Positions 37,601 to 50,700 of a DNA stretch of 64,000 bases are shown one piece after another; positions within the stretch are counted from its first letter, which is position 1, and each line of letters begins with the position of its first letter. Source of the stretch: Solen grandis. Its lineage: Eukaryota; Mollusca; Bivalvia; Adapedonta; Solenidae. The translations under genes and the position numbers were made by a program. Under the pieces are notes generated by a model, which saw only the letters and a list, made by a program, of their open reading frames with translations, was not told where the DNA came from and made no database searches. The stretch lies in contig CM037792.1 of the NCBI GenBank assembly GCA_021229015.1, forward strand, positions 1,116,001-1,180,000. Direction: 5' to 3'.

Positions 37601-40600
37601 CCATGTTACGAAATGTATCACATAGTACCGCAAGCTCCTTCTTTGGTAATACTGTAGTCTATATTTAACTGATTTCACCAAAGTTGCGTTTATGAAAAAA
37701 GCATTTTCCCATGTAATGTGACCTACACTTGCTGAGTTTATTTGTCAAGAAACAAAGAATTCACTGTCATTTATTTAACTAGGGAGAGTAGAAAATTATT
37801 TTGTTAATTTCTACCTGTCATCTGTGAACGAGCTGCTTAAAATACTGAATGAATATGATGGATCCCACATCATACTCGGCAGCAAAGACTTTTCAAACTT
37901 TTCCAAACTTTTCAAAATTGAAAGCAACACCAGCTTCTGGTTTTTGACCCCTTACCTCATGAATATTCATGTACAAATATATGACTTGGTAAGTATTATT
38001 TGACTGAACTTTGAATGGTATATGAAACATTGGATTTTCCTATGCTGTACAAATTGATTAGATCTAAGCTACAATATTGTATGACAAAACAGAGGAGACC
38101 TAGGCCAGACAGCCCCTGGGAGAGATCCAGATCAGACAGCTTCTGGACATGCAGAATTAAACATCTGCGCATTCAGATCAGAGTTAATTGGCTGAAAAAG
38201 CTTATCTATTAATAGATCCTTCGTTGACCTTTGTGTAACCTTGACCCTAATCTGGATGGTTAAAGGCTTTTTGGTGACCTTCGTGTGAACTTGACCCCAG
38301 ATCTGAATGTTTAAAGGCTTGTTGGTGACCTTCGTGTGACCTTGACGGTAATCTGGATGACTAAAGGCTTGATGGTGACCATGTGACCTTGACAGTAATC
38401 TGGATGACTAAAGGCTTGATGGCATGGTGTGAAGCCTATTTAGCTGTAGGTCAGCAAGTGGATGGGGCTGGTGAAGTTTCTATAGTAAACTTTTACAGAG
38501 CCTTTGTGGTTTGCCATCTCCCCTGTGACCAGGAGGTCATAGGTTTGATGCCCAGTCAAAACTTTAATACCAAAGTCATCAACCCTTCACCTCATGAATA
38601 TTCATGTACAAGATCATGACTTGAGGAATATTAATTAACTGAACTTGAAATCAACAGATTTCCTTTGCCATGCAGACTGTAGAATCTGAAATAAAATATT
38701 GTACATGCAAACAGAGGAGACCCTGATCAGACTGTCCCTTCCAGGAATTGCCTGATCTGGGTCTCCTCTGTTTGCCATTGCATCAGAACAAGTCTATATG
38801 AAGATCAGGGGAAGAGAGTAAACCTTACAAACTCCAATCAAGTCTATATGAAGAGAAGGATTAATTGACTTTGTGTTAAAATTGGTTGGTAGGGGTGATA
38901 AGGACATCTGAACTAAAATATGGTATATGCAAAGAGAGGAGACCCTGATCAGAGAGCTAATAAAGGAAGGAACTGTTTGATATTGGTCTGCTCTGTTTGC
39001 CATTGCATCAAAACAGGTTAAAATGGTACAGATATATATGACCTGCCTGGCGCTCAGCTAGCAAAGGTAGTTTCTGGACTGGTATGCCTGGTGTCAGGAT
39101 AATGTGACTAGGTGTGGTATCATGCCACTTGTCTCAAATAAACATTGAAATGTTGTTTGTAGGGGGTTAAAGTTAGACAATTAAAACAAACCAATTGATG
39201 GATGCATTGTAAATCTAGTCTCTTGTCCCATATTTATGTATATACACAATTGACAGTGTCTCCCAAGCCAGAAGATAGCATTGACTGGATCTGAAGTGTG
39301 AGATGATTTGGTTATTGATATTTCTTCCTGATGCATATAGGTGTACTAGTGACGTAAGATTAAGGAACCTAGATATTCTTACATGGTACTGTATACTTAG
39401 TCAAGTACCCATATCAAAGGTATGTGTTTTACTTTATGCACTTGTGGTTGTTTATGACAGACTGTTTCATGCCCCGAATTGATAGATAGGACGGGAGGGG
39501 GGGGGGATTGTTTTTGTCCTGTCTGTTTTTCTGTCTATGGACAACCTTAACCTTGCCCTTAGCGAAATGAAATGGTAAAAAAAGCATTTAAATTCCATTA
39601 AAACACCCTTGAAACACCATTTTATTCAGATAAATCATTGAAATACCATTTTTGGAGGCTGATTTTAATTTTTTTCTTCATTAAAACACCATTTTTAAGA
39701 AAACATGAAAAACAATTATTGGAATCAATGGTTCAAGTAACTGTTTTTCATTGAAACATCATTTCTTTTCATTGCAGAATAAACTTACTTTTTTAAACAT
39801 TTCCTTTTTTCCATTGAAACACCATTTTTCTTTTATAACAGAATACTCTTAGTGTATTAACACCATTGTTTTTCATTATTTAAGATTGTTTTACCATTGC
39901 TCGATATACTTGTTTTTTTCCTCAACATTTTGTTTCATCGTTTTCCAATGAAAAAAACATACTTTAACATTTCTGGATAAACTTAGCCCACTTGCATCAA
40001 CTGGCTTATACTTTTATTGACTGTTACAGCATCTAATTTTTATACCGGTTAAAATGTACATGTAAGTGCTCTACGACAGAGGAAAAAAAGAACAAAAAGA
40101 ATGTGGTTGCTGGCATGGTTTATTGCATAACTGCTTCATAATCCTTACTTTACTAATCAGGAAAATCACAAACATCGTACATCTGATACTGATCAATACT
40201 GTGAAGTTTGATCCAATGCAAGCCAGGAGTTTTTGAGATGAAGAGCAGACAAGAAAAAATAGTTCCGTTTCAGGTCTCCAGCAAATAAAAAAGAGGGTCA
40301 GTAGGTCGGGATATTATTATTATTTTTTTACATGAAATGAAAGGTGAAAAAAAGGGGAAATGTTTTTTTTTTAAAGATGGAAAGGTGGAAAAAAATTTAA
40401 GGGTTGGTTGTTAAAAATGAGGGTCGGTCAGGAGACCAGAAACGGAACTATTTTTTTTTTGGTCTAAGAAATGCCATCCTACTCGGACTCAGCTGAGCTT
40501 CGGCATTGGCGTCAGTGTGACAGCATTGCCATAATTCTTTGGTTTAAATTTTGTGGCTATATCTCAAAATAATTACTGAACATCCCACTGAGAAAATTAA

Positions 40601-43600
40601 TATTTTTTTGTCAGAAATACTGTAACTGATTTTTGACTTCAGTAAAACAATTAACCCAATTTGCATTTATTTAGCTTTATATTAGTGCAGTGTGTGTAAA
40701 AAGGGAAAGTTTCTATATGGCATCTAATGTAGACATCCTCTTCAGTTGCAACAATATCATCTGCAAGATTTAGAAAATGATCCATTCATTTAACTGCTAT
40801 ATGGACACTGATTTTCATATTTCTAAACAGAAACATGTTTTTTTTCATATAAAATGAGCAAGTAAGAAATATCCATTCCAAAACTTAAAAGTTAAAACCT
40901 AGTTGACCATGTTTATTTACCATTTTAATATGTGAGGCAGCTCCTCCTACCTGAAACTTATTTTTGACAAATACTGTTTATGGGGCGCCGTGGCCGAGCA
41001 ATTACAGTCGTGGACTACAAATCTCTCAGCCCCTCACCGCTGTGGGTTCGAATCCCTGTAGGGACTTAGGATTTTTCATGCGAGGAAGCCTTCCAGTTGG
41101 CTTGCGGTAGGTCGGTGGTTCTACCCGGGTACCTCTGTGTACTCGGGGTCTTCTCCACCTGTAATTAGCTGGACGTCGCTATATGATTGAAATACTATCG
41201 CAGCGACGGTAAACCCCAATACAACAACAACAAATACTGTTGCACAGAAATAAACAGAAAATTACATTGGAAATACTTGGACATCAATTCAAATAGGAAG
41301 TCTTTTCCTGATTCACGTATATTTTAGCAGTGTGGTAAATTTTAATGACTTAATTCTAAATATTTTTTGTCTCCTATCCAGTTTTCCTATCATAGATTTA
41401 CCCTATCAGGATGTTTTATGTTACTCAATGTTTGTATAATTGTAGACATTATATGAATTATCAGGCAAATTCCCACATCTAGCCATCTTATGGTAGCATT
41501 GCTGCTCAAATTTGGCATAAAATTTAAAAAAAAACAACAAAAAAACATTCAGCTATGACCCAGGCCCCGAGGTTATAAACATTATTCGTGCTCAACTCAA
41601 TTTTGTGCTCAAAGTTAAATTGTACTAGTCAGTTAAGTTTTTCAAATTTTGCTATACGTTCTCTGTTCCACCTGTACTACAATTTACATAAATTAACTAT
41701 CAAAGTTACTCAATTTGTTTTGATATACATCAAATAAGCAAACCAAGTTTCAGTCTCAAACTGAGTTGAGCTGGAAAAAGTTTTATAACCCCAGGGCCTG
41801 GTTATCTTAGTGCTTTCGGTTTGAAGACTTTTTTTTAAGCTTGCCTCAATAGTGTTTTATTTTTAGCTTGTGTGTTTTTTAACCCTTTCCCTCATAGAGG
41901 AAACCACGAAAAGACCTATGCGAACAACATAAAACCAGATCAGCCTGCGAGTAACTTGCAGGCTGATCAGGTTTTATGCTGTTCGCTGCTCCTCAGTGGT
42001 CTGGAAATGAGGACTTTATAATTAAATTTGGTAAGGTTTAACTGTGGTTTTCTGCAGATCAGGCTTCATGTGGTACCTATTGAGTGCATCAAAATGAGTC
42101 TATATGAGGGAAAGAGTTAAAGAAAAAAAAATGAGGTTTTGTCATCACTCTGGTGTCGTCATTTGTTATTGTTGGCGTCTTTGGAGTGAAAAACTTTAAC
42201 TTTGGCTGTAACTCAAAACTATTTAAGCTTCTGTCATTAAATTTCACATACTTGTTTACTATCATGAGGGTTACATTCCAATCAAGGGTCATAACTCTTC
42301 AGTCCATTTTGACCAAATTTATCTCCCTTTTTGAAAAAAAAAGATACAGTGAAAAACTTACTTTGGTCATTACTATTAAACTATTAAATCATCTGCCATC
42401 AAACTTCACATACTTGTTCACTATCACAAGGACTACATTCTCCTCAAGGGCCAGAACTCTTAGGTCCATTTTCACCAAATTTTTAACAAAAAACCTGAAC
42501 AGGCAAGTGTTGGGATCTGCATGTTGCACTCTTGTTCATACTCAGTATCTGCGTTCTTTCTAAATGTAAAGATGTCAGATAGGCATGTGAAAGCCCTCGA
42601 CTTAAATAAAGTAAACATAAAAAGACACTACATGGGAAGTGTTGACGGTGAGTTCCTGTGGTCAAGTGTATGATTAAGGCACTTAACTTAATGTTGATAT
42701 ACTTTGAAGAGGGTCATCCTTTTGTGGAGTATATTTCGTATTCCTTGAAACAATAAATACTTAGAAGTTAAAAGCTGATTCATTTGTTGATGATATTTAT
42801 GATGATTATGATGATGATGATGATGATGATTAAAATACAGTTACATCTATTTCAGGGTATAATCAACTAGTAGCCAATATTGCTTCTCTTAACCTGAATT
42901 GTATACCATACTGTGGTTCTAACTTGATTTAACAAATTAAATATCTTTAGCTCAGCTTTTTGAAGAAAAGAAAGTGATGCTATTTTTATGGCCTTTGCCT
43001 TGGCATTATGGTTGGTTAGGTTTTCGATCAGATCCATTTTTCTAAAACCATTAAACACATTCACTCCAACCTTTGAATTCTTTAAAACTATCAAAATTTT
43101 AACCAAATTTTAAAAGGCAGATAACACTAAAATTCATTTTGGCACAGTTATGGCCCTTTTCAACCTAGAATTTTCTGTGTTGGTTAATTTTTGTTAAGGC
43201 CAATTTCTCAAGAACTGTCAATTATATTACAATCAAACTTGTAACACTTGTTGACTGACAAAAGGACCAATTTTTATTCTCTTAGATATGAGCATTAATT
43301 ATTTAAATGATAGTTGGTATGTTGACATCTAATCTAATTCAGATGTTGTTCAGTCATATATATCAATTTTATGTCTGAAATCTCATTAAGTTATGGATAA
43401 ATATAATCAGTTGAAAAGAAATAATTATCATAAAAGAATGTATTTTTGTTCTTCTTATAAAATGGTATTATTTACATGTCATGATAATGTCTCTTGTTGA
43501 AATAGGCTATTTTGCAGAAATTTGGTCAGGTTTTATTTTTCCATTACACAAGAAAAGTAGTATAAATGAAGTGAACAATTACATGGGAATCACATTACTT

Positions 43601-44802
43601 AGCACACTTGGGAAACTATTCACCAGAGTTTTAAATAATAGATTATGTAATTGGGCTGAAAATTATGGGGTCTACATAGAAGCACAAGCTGGTTTTAATC
43701 AAAAATGGGTACTTCTGACAATATTTTTCTATTGCATGGGTTTATTAATCACATCATAAAGAATAATGAGAAGAAATTGTATTGTGCTTTTATTGATTTT
43801 AGTAAAGCTTTTGACTGTTTATCACAACAAAATCTTGGATGAGGTTAATAAAACTTGGTATAAGAGGCACAATTTTAAATATAATCAGAACAATGTATGA
43901 TGGGATTAAATCCAAAGTTAAATATATGAATGAGCTAAGTAACAGTTTTGACAGTCATGCAGGAGTAAGACAAGGTGACAGTCTATCACCTTTCTTATTA
44001 TGTCTCCCCCCATATTTATATGGTCACAGGTGCAGACATATTGTTTTTGTCAGAGTTGTCTGTCTGTCTGTCTGTCCATCTGTCTCTTTCAGTGATTCAG
44101 ATTGGACCCACTTTCCTTAGGACAGTTGTCCTAAATGGTCATTTTTTTAAAGTTACAAGAAAAACTTCGGACAATTCTGTTATAGCAAAATGATTTATGA
44201 GACATTAATGACACTTTCAAGTTTACTTTATTTATTTATATTCTTTTTGCTTTTAAATATATCATTCAAATTTGTTTCAAAACTTCAGTCAGTTAAATAA
44301 TTTCCTAGGTAAATATGTTGTTATGACTATCTTTGATACCTTGTTCACTCATAGGAATGAAATAATTGTTATTCAAGGTATTATCTGGGGGGGATGCATT
44401 TCTTCAGCATGAAATTAGTATGTCACAAAAGAGAACCCACCCAACCCTTTAGCATAAAAAATCTTACAAATAAAAGCAAAAAAATATCTTTTTAATTTTA
44501 TTTACTCAAGAAAACAGCAGGTAATAATAAATTATTTAACTTTAAATGGAAATGTGAGATCATTCATACTTCTGGGATTTTGAAGTTGATGAGTGAGAGA
44601 AAGATTGGGCATATAAGGATATTTTGATTGTTTATCAAATTAAATAAACATAGAATTGTAATTTATATGACTTTCTATCTAATCAAAGTCTACGGCGAAT
44701 TCAGCAAAATCCGAAAAATCAGACTCGTCAGAATGATTTTCCATTCTGCGACAGTCGTGTTCTTATAAATACGATCTAATTTTAAAGTGCTGACAAATCA
44801 AT

Positions 44803-44848
<46 letters not shown>

Positions 44849-47680
44849 ATTCCCCCAATAATAGATCAACATCCTTTGATTCCTTATCTACTCTTTGTTT
44901 TTCAATCATCATTAACAGTTTCTTGCCGACATTTTATAACGGCCTGTTTATTTCTTAGAAGACTCGCCGATTTCCGGTTTTAACGACACTTGTTTAGACA
45001 ACAAATGACAACATCTTGTGGCACGTGATTTATAGTATCTGACAATGCTATTGGTTCTTTTTTATAGACAGACGCTATTGTTTAAAAAGAAATAGCACGA
45101 GAAGAATAAATTTGCATAGGTAAATTTCCACTGGATAGAACTTGAATAGCATGAAGAAAAGAAAACGAAACCGGACATGCATCATTCAATTTAATTAGTC
45201 ATATTTCTGATTTTATTGATTGATATATGTATTTAATTTTAAAGAATCATGTAATTATGAAAAAGAAAGATACTTATACGTAAAAACTGTGGAAAATACC
45301 GATCTTTCTGGTGGTCGAAATTCTCACAACATACGAGTCCTATTAACACGCATACAAACCGGCGACCCCATGTATCAAAAATCATTTCTAGTGTAATTAT
45401 TTTCAGAACAAACACACTTTTTATATAGATTGTAATATGATTAAAGTTTCAACAGCAACAATGCTATTTAGTCTTTTTTGCCAATAAGGAACTTTTATGC
45501 TGTTAAATATCGACTGTGTCAGTTCGAGTCTCCATGAAGTAACGGGTATTTGAGTCAAAATGCGTCTGTATGAAGTAACAGGTAAATGCGTCAGATGAGT
45601 CTCTATGAAGTAAAGGGTTAATTGTCGAAATTTCACCGTCAGGTACAGACATTTGTTGGTCACATTGTCGGATGAAATGTATTTTTATCGGCCCGATGGG
45701 CGTACTGAGTTTATTTTTCCCGGTCATCCGTAGCTTTTATCGGCCCTGGACTGAAGGGCCGATCCAATCTGAATCTCTGACTCTCTGTCTGTCACACTTT
45801 TTGTCTGGAGCATAACTTGAAAGTATAATATTTTATTATTCTTTTCCAAAAACCAACTTAAACTTCACATTTGTATAGATCTTGTTGAGGAGAAGTGTCA
45901 TGCACAAGAATCTTAACTCTGCCATCATATTTTTGGAGTTACTGCCTTTTGTTAAATTTCAGATTTATTTTTTGTCTTGAACATAACTCAAAAATTATAA
46001 AAGCTATTATCTTGAAACTTCACAGGTGGATAGACCTCATGATGGAAAATTGTCATGCACAAGAACTGTAACTCTAAAATCATATTTTTTTAGGTAGTTT
46101 GCTCTTTGTTAACTTTCATACTTATTTTTTATCAAGAGCAGTTCTCGCACTCTGTAAGACATATACCGTATACACGGTCAGATTAGGCGCAGCTACGTTT
46201 AAGGCGCATCCTAACTTTCAGGGTAACTTATTTGAAAAAAAAATAAATCACTTATCGTATCGTATGCGACGAAATCTTGTTTTGAAATTTGCGCCGTCGT
46301 ACATTTTGACAGACCGAAAGCTATCCGTACGTCATCGGGCTAATCATACGGTGAACCGTTTTATTTACACATGGCATAAGATTACCGTTAGACCGTTACA
46401 TTAACGACGGGTAGGATAAAGGTGACACATTTTCATAACATGACATTACTCAACCGTGTCCCCGCATTCTAACACTGGGGACCATTGTCACCTGTCAAAA
46501 TTCTCCCAACTAACAAACATTACGTAACAATTGCCGCCTGTCAAGTTTCTCCTATACATCATGAGGTCCCGTAAAATAAACTTATTTGTTTATATTGAAA
46601 ATGGCTTCCATCAAGTTGTTTCAGTTTCTCACGATCATTTTATCATGAAATATACCTGTAGGATAACTAATAAGAACAAAAGCAATAATCTGGTATTGTT
46701 TATCATGGTTTCGTATAGACTTTGTGTCATATTATCGTATTCATTGGCTTTCAGTATATCCATTTTCTGAGATCGTATACCGGTAATTTTCACTTCTCGG
46801 TGATTGAAAAAAGAAACCTGAAAAGCTGTATATCATTATATAAGGCGCATCCCCTCTTTAAACTTGAATTATCTGGAAAAAAAGTGCGCCTAATCTGCCG
46901 GTGTATACGGTAACTTTGAAACTTCATAGATGGATAGATGGATAGATCACATGGAGAAGCACAAGAACCATAACTCTGCACATAATATTTTTGGAGTTAC
47001 TGCCCTTTGTTCAATTTCATTCTTGTTCTTGTTTTTTTGAAAGCATTACTCATGCACTATTAGACATATAACCTTGAAACTTCAAAGGAGAATTGCAGTG
47101 CACAAGAACCTTAATTCTGCAAATCATATTTTTGGAATTATTGCCCGTTGTTAAATTTCATATTCAATTAAGTTTTGTCCGGAGCATAACTCATGCACTA
47201 TGAGACATATAACCTTGAAGCTTCATAGGTGGGTAGACGTTATGTACAAGAATTGCAGTACACTAGAGCATAATCCATTTTCAATGTTTCTTTTTGGAGT
47301 TTTTCCACTTTAAACGATCCAACTCATGCTATTGAAATTAAATTTCATTTATGGAAAGAAATTAATGAGAGAAAGTGTCATGCACTAGGTTTGTAACTCT
47401 GGTCTCAGTATTTTTGGATTATTCCCCCTTTTCAAAATTCTTGACAGCAAGATAACTCTTATTCTACTTATGCTATTGAAACAAAATTTCAGTTATGAAA
47501 AGAAATTGATGAAAGGAAGTCTTACACACAAGGTCCATAACTCTGTGTGGAGCTTTATTAATCAGGGGTTTCAATAAGACCCAAAATCAGGAATTTTAAA
47601 AAATTCCATGTCTGATTTTCAGGAATTATTAGGAATTTTACTTAAAATTTGCAGATGATATAGCGCGTTTAATGGGCAAA

Positions 47681-47712
<32 letters not shown>

Positions 47713-50700
47713 AAAAACAACATTCTCTTAAAAATCCTTCTAGTTTAAAGTTGGCCCCTCTGTCCATAACTTGTTACTTAGGTCATGGGGTTGAATGTAA
47801 ATGCTACTAAAAGGTTCCTTAATGTCTGGTGGGTGGGTTGGATAGTATTTTTTTTTTTTTTTAAATGACACATTTTGATGATCTCTTAGTGACATTTATA
47901 AATATCAGTAATATTCACTAATAATATTCTATATGAATTCTTTATTATCCATTTAATTTTACCCTAATGTTGTGTTTTCTGTGCATTATGCCTTCAAAGA
48001 TCTATTATTAACATTGTTCGATGAATGGTTACCTTGCTTTGATTAAATTTTTTTATTAATAACCGTTATCTACTCATAAATAAATTCCCCAAAAAAGGGG
48101 TTATAGTGATAAATATAATTGTTTCATAGAATAATTCTTAAAAGTTATGTAAATACAGTTATTGTTTCATAAATACAGTTATTGTTTCATAAATACAAAT
48201 TCTGTATAGTTTCAAATTCTTTTTCTCGTATTTCAAAAATGAAGTAAATCCGCGAAAACTGGTGACAATTACAAAGTCTGTTTCTGATATTTCTTATTTG
48301 CATGGCCAAAGATAGGTGTGCATCTACTCTGCAGAATAATAAAAAACATGTTTAATTAGCCTTTAACAAATAAAAAAACAAAAAAACAACAAATAAATAA
48401 AAAGTAATAACTTAATTTTTTCACAAAGGAAAGTCAGCAATTTACACACCTGAATGTTTGACATCTTGGCAACTATTAAGCTCTCTTTTAATATAGGATA
48501 TGCAGAAAAAGGGAATACACGGTTTTTGAGTTAATTAAGTCATGGTTGATCATTTTTTTCTTTTCATTCCAATGCACTCTTACGAAAATGTGAGATGCCA
48601 ATGTACGACTTCTGTGGTAATTTGACACCTGAAAGATCGGCAATCTGGCTGTAAATTAGCACTTCTTTAATGCAAGATTTAAGATAAAATATATGAAATA
48701 AATATTGTAAAATGTGAAAGGGAATTTGTAAATTAAATCTAGTAGATTTTTCACTTTTTTCTTTTCTTTCTTTGTTTTCTTCTTGATATATTGTGATGCC
48801 TAGATTTGTCTTTTCTGTCACAATTTGAAATTCTAATTATTTAATTGGATATAAACATGAGATAATGGTCTATATAACATTACTAGAATATAGTATTGTA
48901 ACTTGTAATCAGTATCGTCTGCAATATTGAGACAGACAACATTTGGCGGGCTGGTACCCGACCTTTCAGTTTCACTAAGCAAATGCATATGTCAATCATT
49001 GAACGTGGGCGGAGCAAATGTTACTTAATTTGCATACACAGCTTGGACCCTGTATGGACTGATAAGCACCACATGACGTCTGGTGTATACGCTGTTGGCG
49101 TATGATAGGAATAAAGAAGTGTGTGTTACATGTCTTGGTGTAAACAGCCATGTTCTGGACTTGGTCCCTGGTTAAACACACTCATTACACAGTCATAGAC
49201 TACTAATTAGTCACCTGTCGCCTGAGATTAGATTCAAACCAGTTTTGATTGGAGATTATGAAACGTCCGGTACTTTAGACAAGGCCGTATGAGGCTATTT
49301 TGAGGAAGTTTCAGGAGGTATAATACGTCTATGTCCGCTTATTGAAACCTCTGATCAATATAGTCAGCCCTTTAACTTTAACTATTTGCATATGTCACTG
49401 TGTGCCTTAGTGTATATGTGTGTGTGTGAGGGGATGGGGGTTGGGAGACATCAGTTTTCTACGGAAAAAAATCTCTAGTTTTCTATGTTTGTTAATGACA
49501 TTGAAAATATGTTTATTGAAAGTGGTACACATGGGATTGATGTTAATATGTTCAAGTTGTTTCTTATATGCTGATGACATTGGTATATTTGCCAACAGCA
49601 GTGAAGAATTACAGGCTAGTTTAAATTATTTATCTGAATACTGAAAGAAATTGATGTTAATTGTTAAAACTGATAAAACCAAGGTAATGACAGTGATTTT
49701 TTCCCTTCTATAACTGGTACCCACAAAAGTACCCATTCTCAATTTAGAAGGGACCCAAATTGATTCACAATTCAAAAGTGTAAATTTGACAGTGGCTTAA
49801 ACCCTTCCTACTCTTTTGAATTAACATTATTCCACAATAATTCAAGTTTCTTGAAAATATAAACCCTTCCCCACCATTTGACAGAAATATTGCAAGGTAT
49901 TCTGTAATAGCCCACATTTTATCCTCACAATATCAGCAGAGATCCTGCTTTCTTTTCACAAGTTTTTTACAAAAGAAGGGGTACCAGACCCACTCACAAT
50001 TCAAGGAAAAAAATCACTGTAATGATATTTAGGAAGGGTGGCAGAATACCCAGTAATCATGTTTTTTGGTATGATGATGCACAGTTAGAGATAGTTAGGG
50101 AATTTGTGTATTTGGGACTAGTATTTACATCAGGAGGAACCTTTTCTAAAGCCCAAAAAACTTAGCAGGATAGTCCTTAAAAGTCATTTAAACTAAATAA
50201 ATATCTTTATTAATTTACAAACTTTTCTGTTAAGCATAGACTTGAATTATTTAATAAACTAGTTCTGCCTATTTTGAACTATAGCAGTGAGACTTGGGGT
50301 TTTCATCAAGGAAATGCTAAAGAAAAAAATACATGTGTGGTTTTGCAAGAAATTATAAAGTGTTAAGAAATCCACCCAAAATGATTTTGTCTATGGTGAA
50401 GTTGGTAGAACCTCTTTACAGAATACCAGGTTTTATAATATTATTAAATTCTGGGTGAAGATATTAAGATCAGATTCTAAAAAATATATCAGCAATATAT
50501 ATAATGCTTTGTACCAAGACTTATTGAATAAACATGACTGTAAAAATTGGTGCTCTCTGTTAAGAAATTTACTGTTCTCATTAGGCTTCGCTGAAATATG
50601 GTACTCACAAACTGTTGGTGGTGAAAAGTTTTTTCTCTTATTGGTGAAACAAAGAATTCATGATCATTTTTTACAAAATTGGTATAGTCGATTACATGAC

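Larger units (their letters stand above)
44000..49483. mobile_element. 5.5-kb interruption of the LINE, edges ATGTCTCCC...GGGAGACAT
   Basis: The LINE frame ends at SPFLL (43999) and resumes at FSMFVND (about 49484). At the left edge is atgtctccccccat (44000); near the right edge is gatgggggttgggagacat (to 49451), an inverted match of nine exact bases plus a C/G-rich continuation. The interior is composite: a GTCTGTCTGTC tract, an AT microsatellite, family B ends and a 45690-47560 tandem repeat hosting a TA-flanked transposon. Whether this is one insertion or several is unknown. Confidence 0.6.
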
